From Panopea generosa (Eukaryota; Mollusca; Bivalvia; Adapedonta; Hiatellidae): 64,000 nucleotides of DNA. The notes beneath the pieces are model-generated. The model was not told the DNA's origin and searched no databases. It saw nothing but the letters and a program-made list of their open reading frames with translations. Location of the stretch: assembly GCA_029582155.1 (NCBI GenBank), contig CM055907.1, positions 28,722,432-28,786,431 of the forward strand. Reading direction: 5' to 3'. Below, one piece after another: positions 25,001 through 37,512 of the stretch. The number at the start of each line of letters is the position of its first letter. Within the stretch, counting starts at the first letter, position 1. Position numbers and translations under genes: made by a program.

Positions 25001-25620
25001 GTGGGGCGGGAGAGTGGCTGGGGCCATATACAACTTTCGTCATTATATAACGTGGGGCGGGAGGGTGGATGGGGTCATATAGAAATTTTGTCATTATATA
25101 ACGTGGGGCGGGAGGGTGGATGTAGTCATATAAAGCTTTCGTCATTATATAACGTGGGGCGGGAGGGTGGATGTAGTCATATAAAGCTTTCGTCATCATA
25201 ATACGTGGGGTGGGGGAGTGGTTGGGTAAAATAGAAGTTATGTCATTATATAACATGGGGTTGGAGGGTAGATTGGGTTATATTGAACTTTCGTCATTAT
25301 ATAACGTGGGAAGGAAGGTGGATTTGGTAATAAAGAAGTTTCGTCATTATATAACGTAGGGTTGGAGAGAGGATGGGGTCATATAGAACTTTCGTTATTA
25401 TATAACGTGGGAGGGAGGGTGGATTGGGTAACATAGAACTTTCGTCATTATATAACATGGGGTGGAAGAATGAATGGGGTCATATAAAACTTTCGTCATT
25501 ATATAACGTGGGTTGGGAAAGTGGATTGGGTAATATAGAATTTTCGTCATTATATAACATGGGGTGGGAGAGTGGACGGGGTCAAATAGAACTTTCGTCA
25601 TTATATAACGTGAGGGTGGG
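22090..25620. repeat. 51-bp satellite, monomeric block with higher-order copies
   Basis: Units run tttcgtcattatataacgtg, ggttgggagagtggatggg, gtaatatagaac. A distinct 50-bp variant (gcgttatacag, gagagcgtgg) marks duplicated blocks: the signature tttcgacattatataac recurs at 22351, 22856, 23259 and 24222. A homogeneous run of gtggcaggggtaatatagat units lies at about 23415-23930. Confidence 0.95.
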
Positions 25621-26990
25621 TGAATGGATGGGTCATACAAATCTTTCGTCTTTGTATAAATAGGGATGGTAGGGTTGATGGGTTATGTAGAACATTCGTC
25701 ATTATATAACGTGAGGGTGTGTACGTGGATTGGTTATATAGATCTTTCGTCTTTGTATAATGTGGGGCAGTAGGGTCAATGGGTCATGTAGAACATTCGT
25801 CATTATTTAACGTGAGGGTGGGTAAGTGGATGGGTCATATAAATCTTTCATCTTTTTATAATGTAGGGTGGTCGGGTCAATGGGTCATATAGAACATTCG
25901 TCATTATATAACGTGAGGGTGTGTACGTGGATTGGTTATATAGATCTTTCGTCTTTGTATAATGTGGGGCGGTAGGGTCGATGGGTCATGTAGAACATTC
26001 GTCATTATTTAACGTGAGGGTGGGTAAGTGGATGGGTCATATAGATCTTTCGTCTTTTTATAATGTGGGGTGGTAGGGTCGATGGGTCATATAGGACATT
26101 CGTCATTATATAACGTGAGTGTGGGTGAGTATATGGGTCATATAGTTATTTCGTCTTTGTATAATGTGGGGTGGTAGGGTCGATTGGTCATATAGAATAT
26201 TCGTCATAATATAACGAGAGGGTGGGTGAGTGGATGGGTCATATAGATCTTTCGTCTGTGTATAATGTGGGGTGGTAGGGTCGATTGGTTATATAGAACA
26301 CTCGTCATTATATAACTATAGGGTGGGTGAGTGGATTGGACATGAAGATCTTTTGTCTTTGTATAATGTGGGGCGGTAGGGTCGATGGGTCATATAGAAC
26401 ATTCGTCATTATATAACATGAGAGTGGGTGAATGGATTGGTCATATAGATCTTTAGTCTTTGTATAATGTGAGGTGTTAGGGTCATATAGAACATTCGTA
26501 ATTATATAACGTGATGGTGGGTGAGTGGATGTGTCATATAAATCTTTCTTCTTTGTATAATGTGGGTGGTAGGGCCAATGGGTCATATAGAATATTCGTC
26601 ATTATATAACGTGAGGTTGGTTGAGTGGATGGGTCATATACATCTTTCGTCTTTGTATAATGTGGGTGGTAGAGTCGATGGGTCATATAGAACATTCGTC
26701 ATTATATAACGTGAGGGTGGGTGAGTGGATGGGTCATATAGATTTTCGTTTTTTGTATAATGTGGGTGGTAGAGTCGATGGGTCATATAGAACATTCGTC
26801 ATTATATAACGTGAGGGTGGGCGAGTGGATGGGTTATATACATCTTTCGTCTTTGTATAATGTGGGTGGTAGAGTCGATGGGTCATATAGAACATTCGTC
26901 ATTATATAACGTGGGGGCGGGTGAGTGGATGGGTCATATAGATCTTTAGTCTTTGTATAATTGGGGTGGTAGGGTCGATGGTCTATAGAA
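25621..26990. repeat. same satellite, 101/102-bp dimeric block 1
   Basis: The monomers alternate: tctttgtataatgtggggt with tagggtcgatgggtc, then attcgtcattatataacgtg with agggtgggtgagtggatgg. The dimer is now the repeating unit, so this block amplified separately from the monomeric part. Confidence 0.9.
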
Positions 26991-28260
26991 CATTCGTAAT
27001 TATATAACGTGGGAGGGACGGTGGATTGGGTAATAAAGAACTTTCGTCTTTGTGGGTTGGGATGATGGATGGGGACATATAGAACTTTCGTCATTATATA
27101 ACGTGGGATTGGAGGGTGGATTGGGTAATAAAAAACTTTCGTCATTTATATAACGTTTGATGGAATGGTGGATTGGGTAATATAGAAGTTTCGTCATTAT
27201 ATAATATGGGGTGGGATTGGTTGAGTCATAGAGAACTTTCGTCATTATATAACGTGGGTTGAGAGAGTGGATTGGGTAATATAGAAGTTTCGTCATTATA
27301 TAACGTGGGTTGGGAGAGTGGATTGGGTAATATAGAACTTTCGTCATTATATAACGTGGGTTGGGAGGGTTGATGGGGTGATATATAACTTTCGTCGTTA
27401 TAATACGTAGGAGGGAGGGTTTATTGAGTAATATAGAAGTTTCGTTAATATATAGTGTGGGATGGGAGAGTGGATGGGGTCATATAGAACTTTCATCATT
27501 ATAAAACGTGGGTTGAGAGAGTGGATTGGGTAATATTGAAGTTTATTCATTATATAACGTGGGTTGGGAGAGTGGTTGGGTTCATATACAACTTTCGTCA
27601 TTATATAACATGGGTTGGAAGAATGGATGGGGTCACATAGAACTCTCATCATTATATAACGTGAATTGAGAGAGTGGTTGGATTCTTATAAAACTTTCGT
27701 CATTATATTACATGGGTTGGGAGAATGGATGTGGTCATATAGAACTATCATCATTATATAACGTGAATTGAGAGAGTGGTTGGATTCATATAAAACTTTC
27801 GTCATTATATAACATGGGTTGGGAGAATGGATGGGGTCACATAGAACTTTCATCATTATATAACGTGGATTGAGAGAGTGGTTGGATTCATATAAAACTT
27901 TCGTCATTATATAACATGGGTTGGGAGAATGGATGGGGTCACATAGAACTCTCATCATTATATAACGTGAATTGAGAGAGTGGTTGGATTCTTATAAAAC
28001 TTTCGTCATTATATTACATGGGTTGGGAGAATGGATGGGGTCATATAGAACTATCATCATTATATAACGTGAATTGAGAGAGTGGTTGGATTCATATAAA
28101 ACTTTCGTCATTATATAACATGGGTTGGGAGAATGGATGGGGTCATATAGAACTTTCGTCATTATATAACGTGGGTTAGGAGAGTGGATTGGGTAACATA
28201 GAACTTTCGTCATTATATAACGTGGGGTGGAAGAGTTGATGGGGTCATATAGAACTTTCG
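26991..28260. repeat. same satellite, second monomeric block
   Basis: Returns to 51-bp monomers, with private variants gtggttggattcatataaaa and catgggttgggagaatgga. The segment 27640-27960 is repeated almost exactly at 27960-28140. Confidence 0.9.
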
Positions 28261-29618
28261 TCATTATATAACGTGAGGATGGGTGAGTGAATGGGTCATA
28301 TAAATCTTTCATCTTTGTATTTGAAGTGGTAGGGTCGATGGGTCATATAGAACATACGTCATTATATAACGTGAGGGTGGGTGAGTGGATGGGTCATATA
28401 GAACATTCGTCTTTGTATATTGTGGGGTGGTTATGTCGATGGGTCATATAGAACATTCGTCATTATATAACGTGAGGGTGGATGAGTGGATGGGTCATAT
28501 ATATCTTTCGTCTTTGTATAATGTGGGGTGGTAGGGTCGATTGGTCATATAGAACATTTGTCATTATATAACGTGCGGTATGGTGAGTGGATGGGTCATA
28601 TAGATCTTTCGTCTTTGTATAATGTGTGTGGTAGAGTCGATTGGTCATATAGAACCTTCGTCATTATATAACGTGAGGGTGGGTGAGTGGATGGGTCATA
28701 TAGTTATTTCATCTTTGTATGTGGGGTGGTAGGGTCGATGGTTCATTTAGAACATTAGTCATTATATAACGTGAGGTAGGGTGAGTGGATGGGTCATATA
28801 GATCTTTAGTCTTTGTATAATGTGGGGTGGTAGGGTCGATGGGTCATATAGAACATTCGGCATTATATAACGTGAGGGTGGGTGAGTGGATGGGTCATAT
28901 AGAACATTCGTCTTTGTATATTGTGGGGTGGTTATGTCGATTGGTCATATAGAACATTCGTCATTATATAACGTGAGGGCGGATGAGTGGATGGGTCATA
29001 TAGATATTTCGTCTTGTATATTGTGGGGTAGTGATGTCGATGGGTCATATAGAACATTCTTCATTATATAACGTGAGGGCGGATGAGTGGATGGGTCATA
29101 TAGATATTTCGTCTTTGTATAATGTGGGGTGGTAAGGTCGATGGGTCATATAGAACATTCGTCATTATATAACGTGCGGTATGGTGAGTGAATGGGTCAT
29201 ATAGAACATTCGTCTTTGTATATTGTGGGGTGGTTATGTCGATTGGTCATATAGAACATTCGTCATTATATAACGTGAGGGTGGGTGAATGGATGGGTCA
29301 TATAGATCTTTCATCTTTGTATTTGAAGTGGTAGGGTCGATGGGTCATATAGAACATACGTCATTATATAACGTGAGGGTGGGTGAGTGGATGGGTCATA
29401 TAGAACATTCGTCTTTGTATAATGTGGGGTGGTACGGTCGATGGGTCATATAGAACATTCGTCATTATATAACGTGAGGGTGGGTGAGTGGATGGGTCAT
29501 ATAGATCTTTCGTCTTTGTATAATGTGGTGTGGTAGGGCCAATGGGTCATATAGAACATTCGTCATTATATAACGTGAGGGTGAGTGAGTGGATGGGTCA
29601 TATAAAACTTTCGTCATA
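28261..29618. repeat. same satellite, dimeric block 2
   Basis: The 101/102-bp dimers of 25621-26990 reappear (tctttgtata plus attcgtcattatataacgtg). Array end at about 29618. Confidence 0.9.
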
Positions 29619-30710
29619 GTATCGTAGTATTATATTTTATATTGCTGTTTTGATGTGGGGGAAAAAACTATCATCAGAAATGTGGAGAACATATTAACAT
29701 AATATAGGTCACTGTCCTAATGTAACTGGTATTGGATCCGTGAAAATGAGTATTGTTTGAATTCATTCGTCCTTTAACGGGGCGGTAGTTTACTGAATAG
29801 AGTCACGCCAGTGAACCGAACCGGGTCTCATAGACAACACTCAGTACTGGTTCTACCCAGGAAGCAGCCTCAAGGACATTTTTGTTAGAGCATCGGAATT
29901 GCTGCTCTTGTGCACTTTGTCAGAACCACCAGAAATAGGTAGGCAAAACGGTGAATATTCTACTAGACAATTAAGCAATGTTTTGTTTTGTAAAAATGCA
30001 ATTCAAATTTCGTTTAGCTGACATGTAGCTCCTTGTGTGTTCTACATGTATATATCCAGTATGAATAATACACCGCTGTTTCCCTTCTCTACTTAATCAT
30101 GCCGACTGTTTACTTTATATTTGTTTGTAAATTTATACTTTTCAGGCTACAGGTGTGTGTAAATTTCAATCAAGCATTGAGTTGTTTATAAATATACACC
30201 CAATTGTAAACCCATGTTGTATGTAATACTGCACATTTTGGGAAGGGTCGTAATTTATAATATCATTCGGGTTATCCTGAGCACGGCTGTACATGTTGTA
30301 CCACTGTAAAAACTTATGACCCGTTCCGTTTGTATGCAATAAAATAAATGGAAACAAAAACAAATTGACGCCATTGTGGCAGTTGTCGTGCAACGTAATA
30401 TGATAGAGTTACGGGAGTTGCGTCCATTGTACATTTTTACCCCTTTTGTGTTAGATATGTTTATGCTTGTTGTCTATGTGTGGGGCTCCGCTTTGCCAGG
30501 TCACCATAAGTAAATCCAGGATTAGCACCCATTTAAACGAGTATACAAATGAATGATATCTCGTAACCAAAATATTGATGTCGCTTATTTATTTCATCAC
30601 CCGTTCAACTAAGTGATATCATTAATATAACCTATTTGATTGTCAAAGCAAGAACAAATAGACCGATACTTGTAAAAATTACTCGGTAGTGACTATATGA
30701 TAAACTGCCT
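29619..30710. other. unassigned intergenic
   Basis: No gene. A possible SINE fragment lies at about 29800-29950 (cagtactggttctacccagg, agaaccaccag). Confidence 0.4.
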
Positions 30711-30994
30711 GGCCCGATTAGCTCAGCTCAGTCGGTAACGCGTCGGACTATCAATCCAGATGTCGTGAGTTCGAATCTCCGCCCAGCAACAGTCTCCGTG
30801 ATGATTGATATACGACATTGTGTCTCATAACATTCGTCTCTCACCGCTGATTCAAGTGAGAAAGTTATCAGTTACTTGCGGAGATGGGGTGTGCTCCAGT
30901 ACTGGTAACCTTTCAGGATCCCGGGAAACAGTGGTTAAATTAACTGATCGTCTGTTAGCCCTCGATGGCATAAAATGACGCTAAATATTCGATC
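30711..30994 (+). mobile_element. tRNA-derived SINE family A, full-length copy
   Basis: The head ggcccgattagctcagctca and gtcggtaacgcg form an A-box region with a duplicated gctca. The B-box-like gagttcgaatctc follows, then the family body and tail gacgctaaatattcgatc. This is the most complete of four copies (others at 1362, 7593 and 43201). The head cannot fold as a normal tRNA because of the insertion, so it is not a functional tRNA gene. Confidence 0.85.
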
Positions 30995-31192
30995 TATATG
31001 ATACACGGACAAAAGGAACAAACGAGGAGATTGTTTGGTGTAAGTTCATGTATTAAATCAGTATAATAGTTACGGTGTCTAACATATGAAACAGGTATTT
31101 TCAACTTAAAATAAGAATATTTCTATACCTTTTTCAATATAAATATATTTTCATCTCTTGGGAAAACCATTATTTATAAAACTATTTAAATA

Positions 31193-31362
31193 TGTGATAT
31201 CACTCATCTTATTCATTGTGAATTAGTGATATCACTCACTCGAATTAGTTATATCACTTATTCGAAAAAGTGATAACAGTTCTTAGTATTTGAATGAGTG
31301 ATATCACTCATTAAAACATTTATGAGTGATATCACCTATTCGAAAGAGTTAATATCACTTAA
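31193..31362. repeat. array of gtgatatcac palindromes
   Basis: Five or more near-palindromic words of type gagtgatatcactcattcga, separated by 10-20 bp. A second cluster of the same words lies at 36252-36355. Confidence 0.75.
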
Positions 31363-31436
31363 TTGAATATAAAATGTCATGTATCATGATAAAATAGCAA
31401 AATTACAAGATAAGGAATAGAGCTTTAACACTATTA

Positions 31437-31565
31437 CATCACACTGGGCCATATGGCTTACTGCCGCAGTTTATATGGCTTACTGCAGCAACAGGCTTAG
31501 TGCTCAGGAAGGGGTAACACAGCGCTACATATGTGTATTTTGTATGGCTTAGTGCAGCAGTTGTT
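31437..31565. repeat. tggcttactgc(c/a)gca repeat cluster, left
   Basis: Three copies of atggctta(c/g)tgc(c/a)gca within about 125 bp. Related words occur as an inverted repeat at 34720-34761. Confidence 0.6.
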
Positions 31566-31968
31566 TTGATATTTCCATAGATGTTAACAAAATGATACTG
31601 TCAAATAACAAATTAACGGTCATTTGATAGTAATTATATTAAAAAAATCCTAGGCAGTTGATTTTCTTTGCAAAGGACCAGAAATATTTCCAGTAATTGG
31701 GAATTTTATCTAAAGATTACTTTTCAAGAACTTTTATTATACAGTAGTATTTTTTAACTAAAATAACAATGAAGTATATTTCGTTGATAATTTTCTTCTT
31801 TTATATCATTTTGCGGCATAGTTTTGTATGTCATAGTTTGTGTGTTACTTACCGACGCAATAAGCCATACGAAAACTTTCTGTTGGAATTTTTCATATGA
31901 CTTTCTGTGTTGGGTACCTTTATGGCTCACTGCACTGCGTCGTTGTGCAAGCAATCGAATTGAGCTTA

Positions 31969-32460
31969 TTTTTATACTCCCGTTTTCAAAAAAACGGGAC
32001 GTATTATGTGATGGCGCGTGCGTGCGTCCGTCCGTCCGTCCGTCCGTCATACTTCGTGTCCGGAGCAGAACATAAAAACCGTTCGAGGTATTGACTTGAA
32101 CCTTGGCATATATATAGATGACAATTAGACGATGTACAGAGCGCAAAAACAGGTCGATAGGTTAAATGTCAAGGTCACCAAATCGGATTCAAAGTTCAAA
32201 CCTGTCATACTTCGTGTCCGGAATAGAACATAAAAACCGTTTGAGGTATTAACTTGAAACTTGGGATATAGGTACATGATGATAAGACGATGTGCAGAGC
32301 GTAAGAATCCGGTTGGTAGGTCATAGGTAAAGGTCAGAAATTGAGAAACTGTCTGTCGCTTTTTGTGTCCACAGCATAACTTAAAAACTGTTGAAGGTAT
32401 TGATTTGAAACTTGGAATATAGGTAGGTGGCGACGAGCCAATGTGCAGGGTGCAACGCTG
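31969..32460 (+). mobile_element. modular element family M2 (hairpin head, about 155-bp modules)
   Basis: Starts with the hairpin cccgttttcaaaaaaacggg, then a (gtcc)n tract (about 32026-32047). Three modules follow, with catacttcgtgtccgga, acataaaaaccgtt and gaggtattgacttgaa, starting near 32048, 32206 and 32356. No ORF. Confidence 0.65.
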
Positions 32461-33000
32461 GTCACCTCTGGCAAAACCACTAGGTTAGATGTCGGGTAGA
32501 TGTCGGTTGGAGGTCGAGAAAATGTCGGGCTGTTCGTGTTAATCGGGAAGACATCGGGAAGGGGTCTAGAAGGTCGTGAACAGGTCGAGTAGAAGGAGTT
32601 TGTGTGTCGGCAAGTGGTCTTGAAGCAGTCTTGGAGGGTCTTGAGTTGATATAGTATGGTTCACTAGAGGTTTGGCAGGAGTCCCTTTCCGTCGTGTAGA
32701 TTCCCGGCCAAATATCTGGTCAATCTTTTCGCCGAATTTGGCCGGTCGGAGAGATCGAGGTACTCAAATCGGCGATGAGAACTAGGCAGTTTGACATATG
32801 CCATGGTCCATTTCGTAATTTGGTAACGTTCCTTTTTACCCCCCACAAATGCAATGAAAGTAAGGTACATAAACCTTTCAAATATATCCATGTACGGTCT
32901 TTGTATAAAATGCACGGTATTAAAGAAATTATGTATTATATGCTTTAATTATAGTATCAATAGTGTACACACGGCGAACGTGCAGCGTCCAAAAGTTGTC
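32461..33000. other. unassigned intergenic
   Basis: A locally repetitive stretch of gtcggnaagnngtc-type words lies at about 32490-32640. No gene. Confidence 0.4.
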
Positions 33001-33430
33001 ATTCCCCAAACTTGAGCAATTCTTAGCTAATCTTCACCAAACTTGGTCAGAATGTTTGTGGGCATACTATCTCGGCCAATTTTGATAACCAGACACTCTG
33101 GAGTTATGACACATAAATTGCTAAAGTTTGACAAAATAAGCACTGTGCGCTCTCTAACTTGGAATTCCTTAAGTCGATCTTCAACAACTTTGGTCAGAAT
33201 GTTTGATAACTAGCCAGATCGCTCGACTCACTTTGGAGTTATGGCCCTTTAACATCCACGAAGTTGTATGCTCTCTTACTTGAGCAGTTCTTATCCAATC
33301 TTCATCAAACGTGGTCAGAATGAGAAGTGGCATAACATCTCGGACAAGTTCGATAACAAGCCAGATTGCCCAAGTTATGTTGGAGTTATGGCCCTTTATT
33401 TGCCCGATAAAGTGTATTAGTACAATTGAG
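33001..33430. repeat. modular element family M3 (about 135-143-bp modules)
   Basis: Three modules carry an aatcttcaccaaacttggtc-type segment followed by cagaatg and tggagttatg. They start near 33013, 33156 and 33283. Modules are diverged from one another. Confidence 0.65.
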
Positions 33431-33930
33431 TTTACCACAAACTTTTGACTGGCGTATTGTATGACATTTTGTAAACGTGAAAGAAACTACAGTGCGTTTT
33501 TTCTCGCAAAAACATATGTTTCCGCCCGACACAAGCTGCCATTGAAATTGCATTCATTAAAATCCGACAAGGAAGTTTTGAGAAGCCGGAACAAACTAAT
33601 ACTGAGAAAAATAGCCGGAGCAAAACGTGCCGAGGATATGCACAATTAGGCTTGATAACAATCGCTGCTGGTAAGTTTCATCAACATACGGCAAGAGGCT
33701 ATAGAGATGAAGTCTGGACAAGAATCTCTATGTACAATATATGTATAAAAATCAAACAGGGTCATAACTCAGTGAAAAATCATCCGACCGGAACATGCTG
33801 ACGGAATGCACAGCTAAGCTTGGCGCCAATCACTCCTGTGTAGTTTCATCAAAAGACAGCAAGGGCTTTTGGAGATGAATCTTGAACAAGGATCTCCATG
33901 TACACTATATATTATGTATAAACAACAGGG
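33431..33930. repeat. diverged duplicate segments
   Basis: Two related stretches (about 33617-33745 and 33790-33915) share gtttcatcaacatacggcaag / gtttcatcaaaagacagcaag-like words and tctccatgtacactatat ends. The tail at 33925-33960 has the gggccatcatggccctata hairpin head of family M4. Confidence 0.5.
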
Positions 33931-33960
33931 CCATCATGGCCCTATATCGTTTACCTGAAT

Positions 33961-34719
33961 AACATTGACATTTTATTTAAAATTATTTAGATGAAGATTT
34001 AAATATTTGACATTTGGATCCTTTGTATTACTCTGACAAGTCCTATGCAACTCAGATGCACGCCAAATAATTAAGATTTCTATTAACATCACTTGTTCTA
34101 GATTTGGTTAAAATACATCAATAGATAATAATTTCAGACATGGGGTACTCGCATTTGTACTTTTACTTACTCGAGTACAGTTTTTCTAGTACTCAACTGT
34201 ACTCAGCCAAACTTACAAGTATAAGTACTCATACTTACTCGAATACAAAAGCGAAAATAAGTACTTTAAAAATAATTTCTATATAAAAATATATAACAGG
34301 AATTTCAAGTAAGAAAAAAGAAAAGGGTTAAAAAATTCTTTAATAAACAGTTTCTTTAATTTAATCATTAAATGGGATATTTTAACCATAGAGTACAGGT
34401 AGAGAGTAGCTGGTAAAAGCCTGTTTTTTTCCTTCATTGTTTGCCCACACTGTGTCTTTCAAGATAATTGTTTAGGTCTATTTATGCACTACATACCAAA
34501 TATACCAAGTGACCCCCACGCCAGGGTCATAGTAGCCTGTGATAAATGTTAGAATATCTTTATTAGGAATTTGTTACTCGCAGCATACCAAGATGTAAAA
34601 ATAAAAAAAAATAACACACTGCCACATGTCACCGATAGTTTCTAACAACTGCAGCATTAAGCTATGTTAAAAAATCATATGACGTACTGCAGCATTCATA
34701 TTTCAAATATCGACATAAG
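33961..34719. other. unassigned intergenic
   Basis: A tactcgagtac-rich stretch lies at 34140-34250. No gene. Confidence 0.4.
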
Positions 34720-34761
34720 TGCGGCAGTAAGCCATAGCCATATGTATGGCTTACTGCCGCA
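34720..34761. repeat. perfect 17-bp inverted repeat
   Basis: tgcggcagtaagccata at 34720-34736 and its exact complement at 34745-34761 flank gccatatg. Same word family as 31437-31565. Confidence 0.85.
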
Positions 34762-35254
34762 TATGGCTCAGTGCGTTGTCAGAGCTTAGATCAGAAACAC
34801 TTGCATCCTTGAAAGTCTTCTTGAAGAAATTCACGCTTCTACAGACAGAGGTTAAGGTATTTCTAACATTATTCAGGTATCCCCCTAGATCTGTACCCAA
34901 TCCAGAACACCAACAGAAGTTTAGTAGGCGTTCAATAGCTATGAATTGTGGGAGAGGCATAAACAATTCTGGTGTTTCATTAGGGTTAAATATTCCTGAT
35001 TCGGGAGATATCAAGGACAGCGATAGAAGTTATTGGTGGTAAAGTAAGATTGGTTTACAACACACAGAAACAACAGTTCTGAAGAAAAACGAAGTACAAT
35101 TCACTGCGAAGTCAGATCACAGCATGGTTTCTCAAATCCCAGTTCCCAAACCTAAGTCAACTAGTGTGTCGGTCAATTATAACACATATATTACCAGATA
35201 GTACTCGGATGGACTTCCATAATCTATCGCATGAGTAGGATGAAGTGCAATTGT

Positions 35255-35555
35255 ATTTGGTTCGAACATAACGGGATACAACGAAGCTGTGGGTCCTTTT
35301 GAGGCAAATGTAACCGCCACAGTGAAAGGATAAAGCGTCACAATATGCTAAAGACAAGTTGGTCGACTTACAACAAACATTTGGTCTCGAAACTCAAGGT
35401 GTGTTTCGGTGATTAAGGATTATTGTTGCTACTGCAGAATACCTCAATCCGTCTTTTCTTGTAAAGAAACCCAAGTGTGGATTCCAATTAGTGATTGCAT
35501 TGGCGGATATTGGATGGTTCGGTAAACCTCCGCCATCACTAATCGTCTCACACAC
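35255..35555 (+). pseudogene. Gypsy-type retrotransposon pol remnant (RT start)
   Basis: Plus-strand conceptual pieces read GYNEAVGPFEANV (from 35274, frame 3). After a frameshift come DLQQTFGLETQGVFR, a TGA, and AEYLNPSFLVKKPKCGF then QLVIALADIGWFGKPPPSL (35434-35541, frame 1). The order matches the start of the reverse transcriptase region of metazoan Gypsy-like elements (..EYLNPSFLVKKP.GGFRLV.AFADVG). The catalytic YxDD region, integrase and LTRs are not found. An old fragment. Confidence 0.7.
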
Positions 35556-36240
35556 CAATTAATTTTGTACTGTTCTACATATAGAGACATGCACTTCTGG
35601 AACACTGGATACATTACCAATGGTTCTAAAAGTGCCCTATTCCCATAGATAGTCCTCTGTTGGTCCAAATATGCAGAAAAAAACATGGGGTTGACCAGGT
35701 TGCTTTTTCACAATTTCGATGGTTTGATGGCACTCCTTCATTTTTGACAATTCTGCCCATTTGTTGCAGTGTATCACTACGCATCTTTAAACTGTTATAG
35801 CATCATCAAACAGTTCCCAGGGTCACCCAAACTTTGCAGAAATCATGAAAATGTTCCAATGTTCCCATATGCACAAAGAAATATGACATGTTATGCATTT
35901 TTAAAAAAAAATTACCCAACCGCTTTACACAGCTCTAATTTCTTGGGCGTAATAATCTTGCTACCGTCATGCAAGGGAGGTAATTGTTCAGTGAGACCTA
36001 ATGCTAGATGTGGATTCAACGTATTACATCACAGTGGTAATACATAAATGCAACTGACTACCAAAATCTTCAATGATGCATTGTAAAGCAATAGAGCGAC
36101 ACATTATTCTGAATGTGGAATATATATATTGGTTTATTGTTTAATCATTTAATCAAACATTTTATTTTGGCCCCTGAACCATGTTTATCATATATTCACT
36201 GCTGAATCATTGTTGCAGGTGCCATTCTGTTTTTCTTGCT
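35556..36240. other. unassigned, possible further Gypsy debris
   Basis: No recognisable domain. An open frame of 92 codons at 35769-36047 is not assignable. Confidence 0.35.
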
Positions 36241-36251
36241 CGATAAATCGA

Positions 36252-36355
36252 ATAGGTGATATCACTGATATATCTTATTCATGGTCGAGCAAGTGATATC
36301 AATTGTTCGAATAAGTGATAACACCTATTCGAATAAGTGATATCACTTATTATGT
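36252..36355. repeat. array of gtgatatcac palindromes, right cluster
   Basis: Words aggtgatatcactga, aagtgatatcaat, and aataagtgatatcactta with cctattcgaataag, the same as at 31193-31362. Confidence 0.75.
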
Positions 36356-37012
36356 TGAAATAGTAAAACGGCACCCCATATTTTACAGGTTAAGTTTGCA
36401 GATACTCGCTCCGCTGTACGATACGATAGCTGGCCAGCAGTCGAATGACATATTAGTTTTGACAGACAATTTGCACCAGCAATTCTCTCCCCGATGCGCA
36501 ATTTCAGTTTCTCATGAATCCTATAATTTCTGATCAATGTTGATAGGTACTGATGGTTCTGCCACCAAACATGGAATTGGGGCGACTTTATATAACACGG
36601 TGGCTGATTAAGAAAACATCAAGTGGCATGGTTAATTTGCGAGAAATAGACATTGATACATTCATGCCTCTATCTTCCCGCCGACACTGGCAGTACACAT
36701 ATACCACAAACGGACCAAAGCTATCCGATTTGAGATTGCATAGCAACAGATAATGTTAATCAATTATCATTTCATTTTAAGTTTGGCATTGTTTGGCCAC
36801 GGCTCAATATGTCGGGCTGACGTCAGCCCTAAAACAACAAATACTATATACTTCCCTTCTTGGGACAGATAGTGCCACAAAGCACTATCCTTTTCACGGT
36901 GTAAATAGATCACTCATCACATATTTTTAACGATAAGTTAAATGAATGAAACAGATCCTGGGTGGAAGCGATTGGAAATACAAACTATCTTACGTTCAGC
37001 TAGACTACGGTG
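36356..37012. other. unassigned intergenic
   Basis: Nothing recognised. Confidence 0.4.
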
Positions 37013-37429
37013 TCCCGTTGGGGGCCATCGCGGCATATTTTTTAATTTAAGTCAAGTCGAAACAACGAAATTACGATGATGAAAAGTCGAAAACAACAAA
37101 ACTACGATGGTGGTTTCGACTTTTCACCATCGTAGATTCGACTTTTGACTATGATCGTAGTTTTGCGTTTAAATTGCCATCGTAGTTTCGACTTTTTGCC
37201 ATCGTTGGTTCGCCTTCCTGTTGCTCACGCACGTTGCCGTTTATAAAACGAATACCCGACGTCACGTAATTAAAAACAAAAGCGTATGGTACGGTTCAAT
37301 AACACTAATTATAATATGTGACGTGACGTAAAATGGCAGACTATTCATAACACTCACTTATCGCAGGGAATATTAATATTCAGTGATCGAGTATTGTTAT
37401 CCAATCTCAGTCAAAACCGCCTCCCGGGG

Positions 37430-37439
37430 CGACATGAGA

Positions 37440-37474
<35 letters not shown>

Positions 37475-37512
37475 GGGGGGGAGAGAGAGAGAGGGGGACG
37501 GACGGACGGACG
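37430..37512. repeat. (GA)n and (GGAC)n microsatellites
   Basis: Runs of gagaga, gggggggg and ggacggacggac. Confidence 0.9.

Noticed and set aside
22473..25663. Plus- and minus-strand repeat proteins up to 200 residues (SSLYNVGWESG type)
   Set aside because: A 51-bp unit without stops gives open frames on both strands. Interspersed 50-bp units end them, and no start, splice or conserved domain context exists.
30711..30790. tRNA gene
   Set aside because: The head has A- and B-box-like words, but the D-arm carries an inserted gctca. The sequence continues into a SINE body shared by three other loci.
34746..35042. Overlapping open frames of 98 and 87 codons on opposite strands
   Set aside because: Neither shows a recognisable domain; they border Gypsy debris and are probably chance or transposon remnants.
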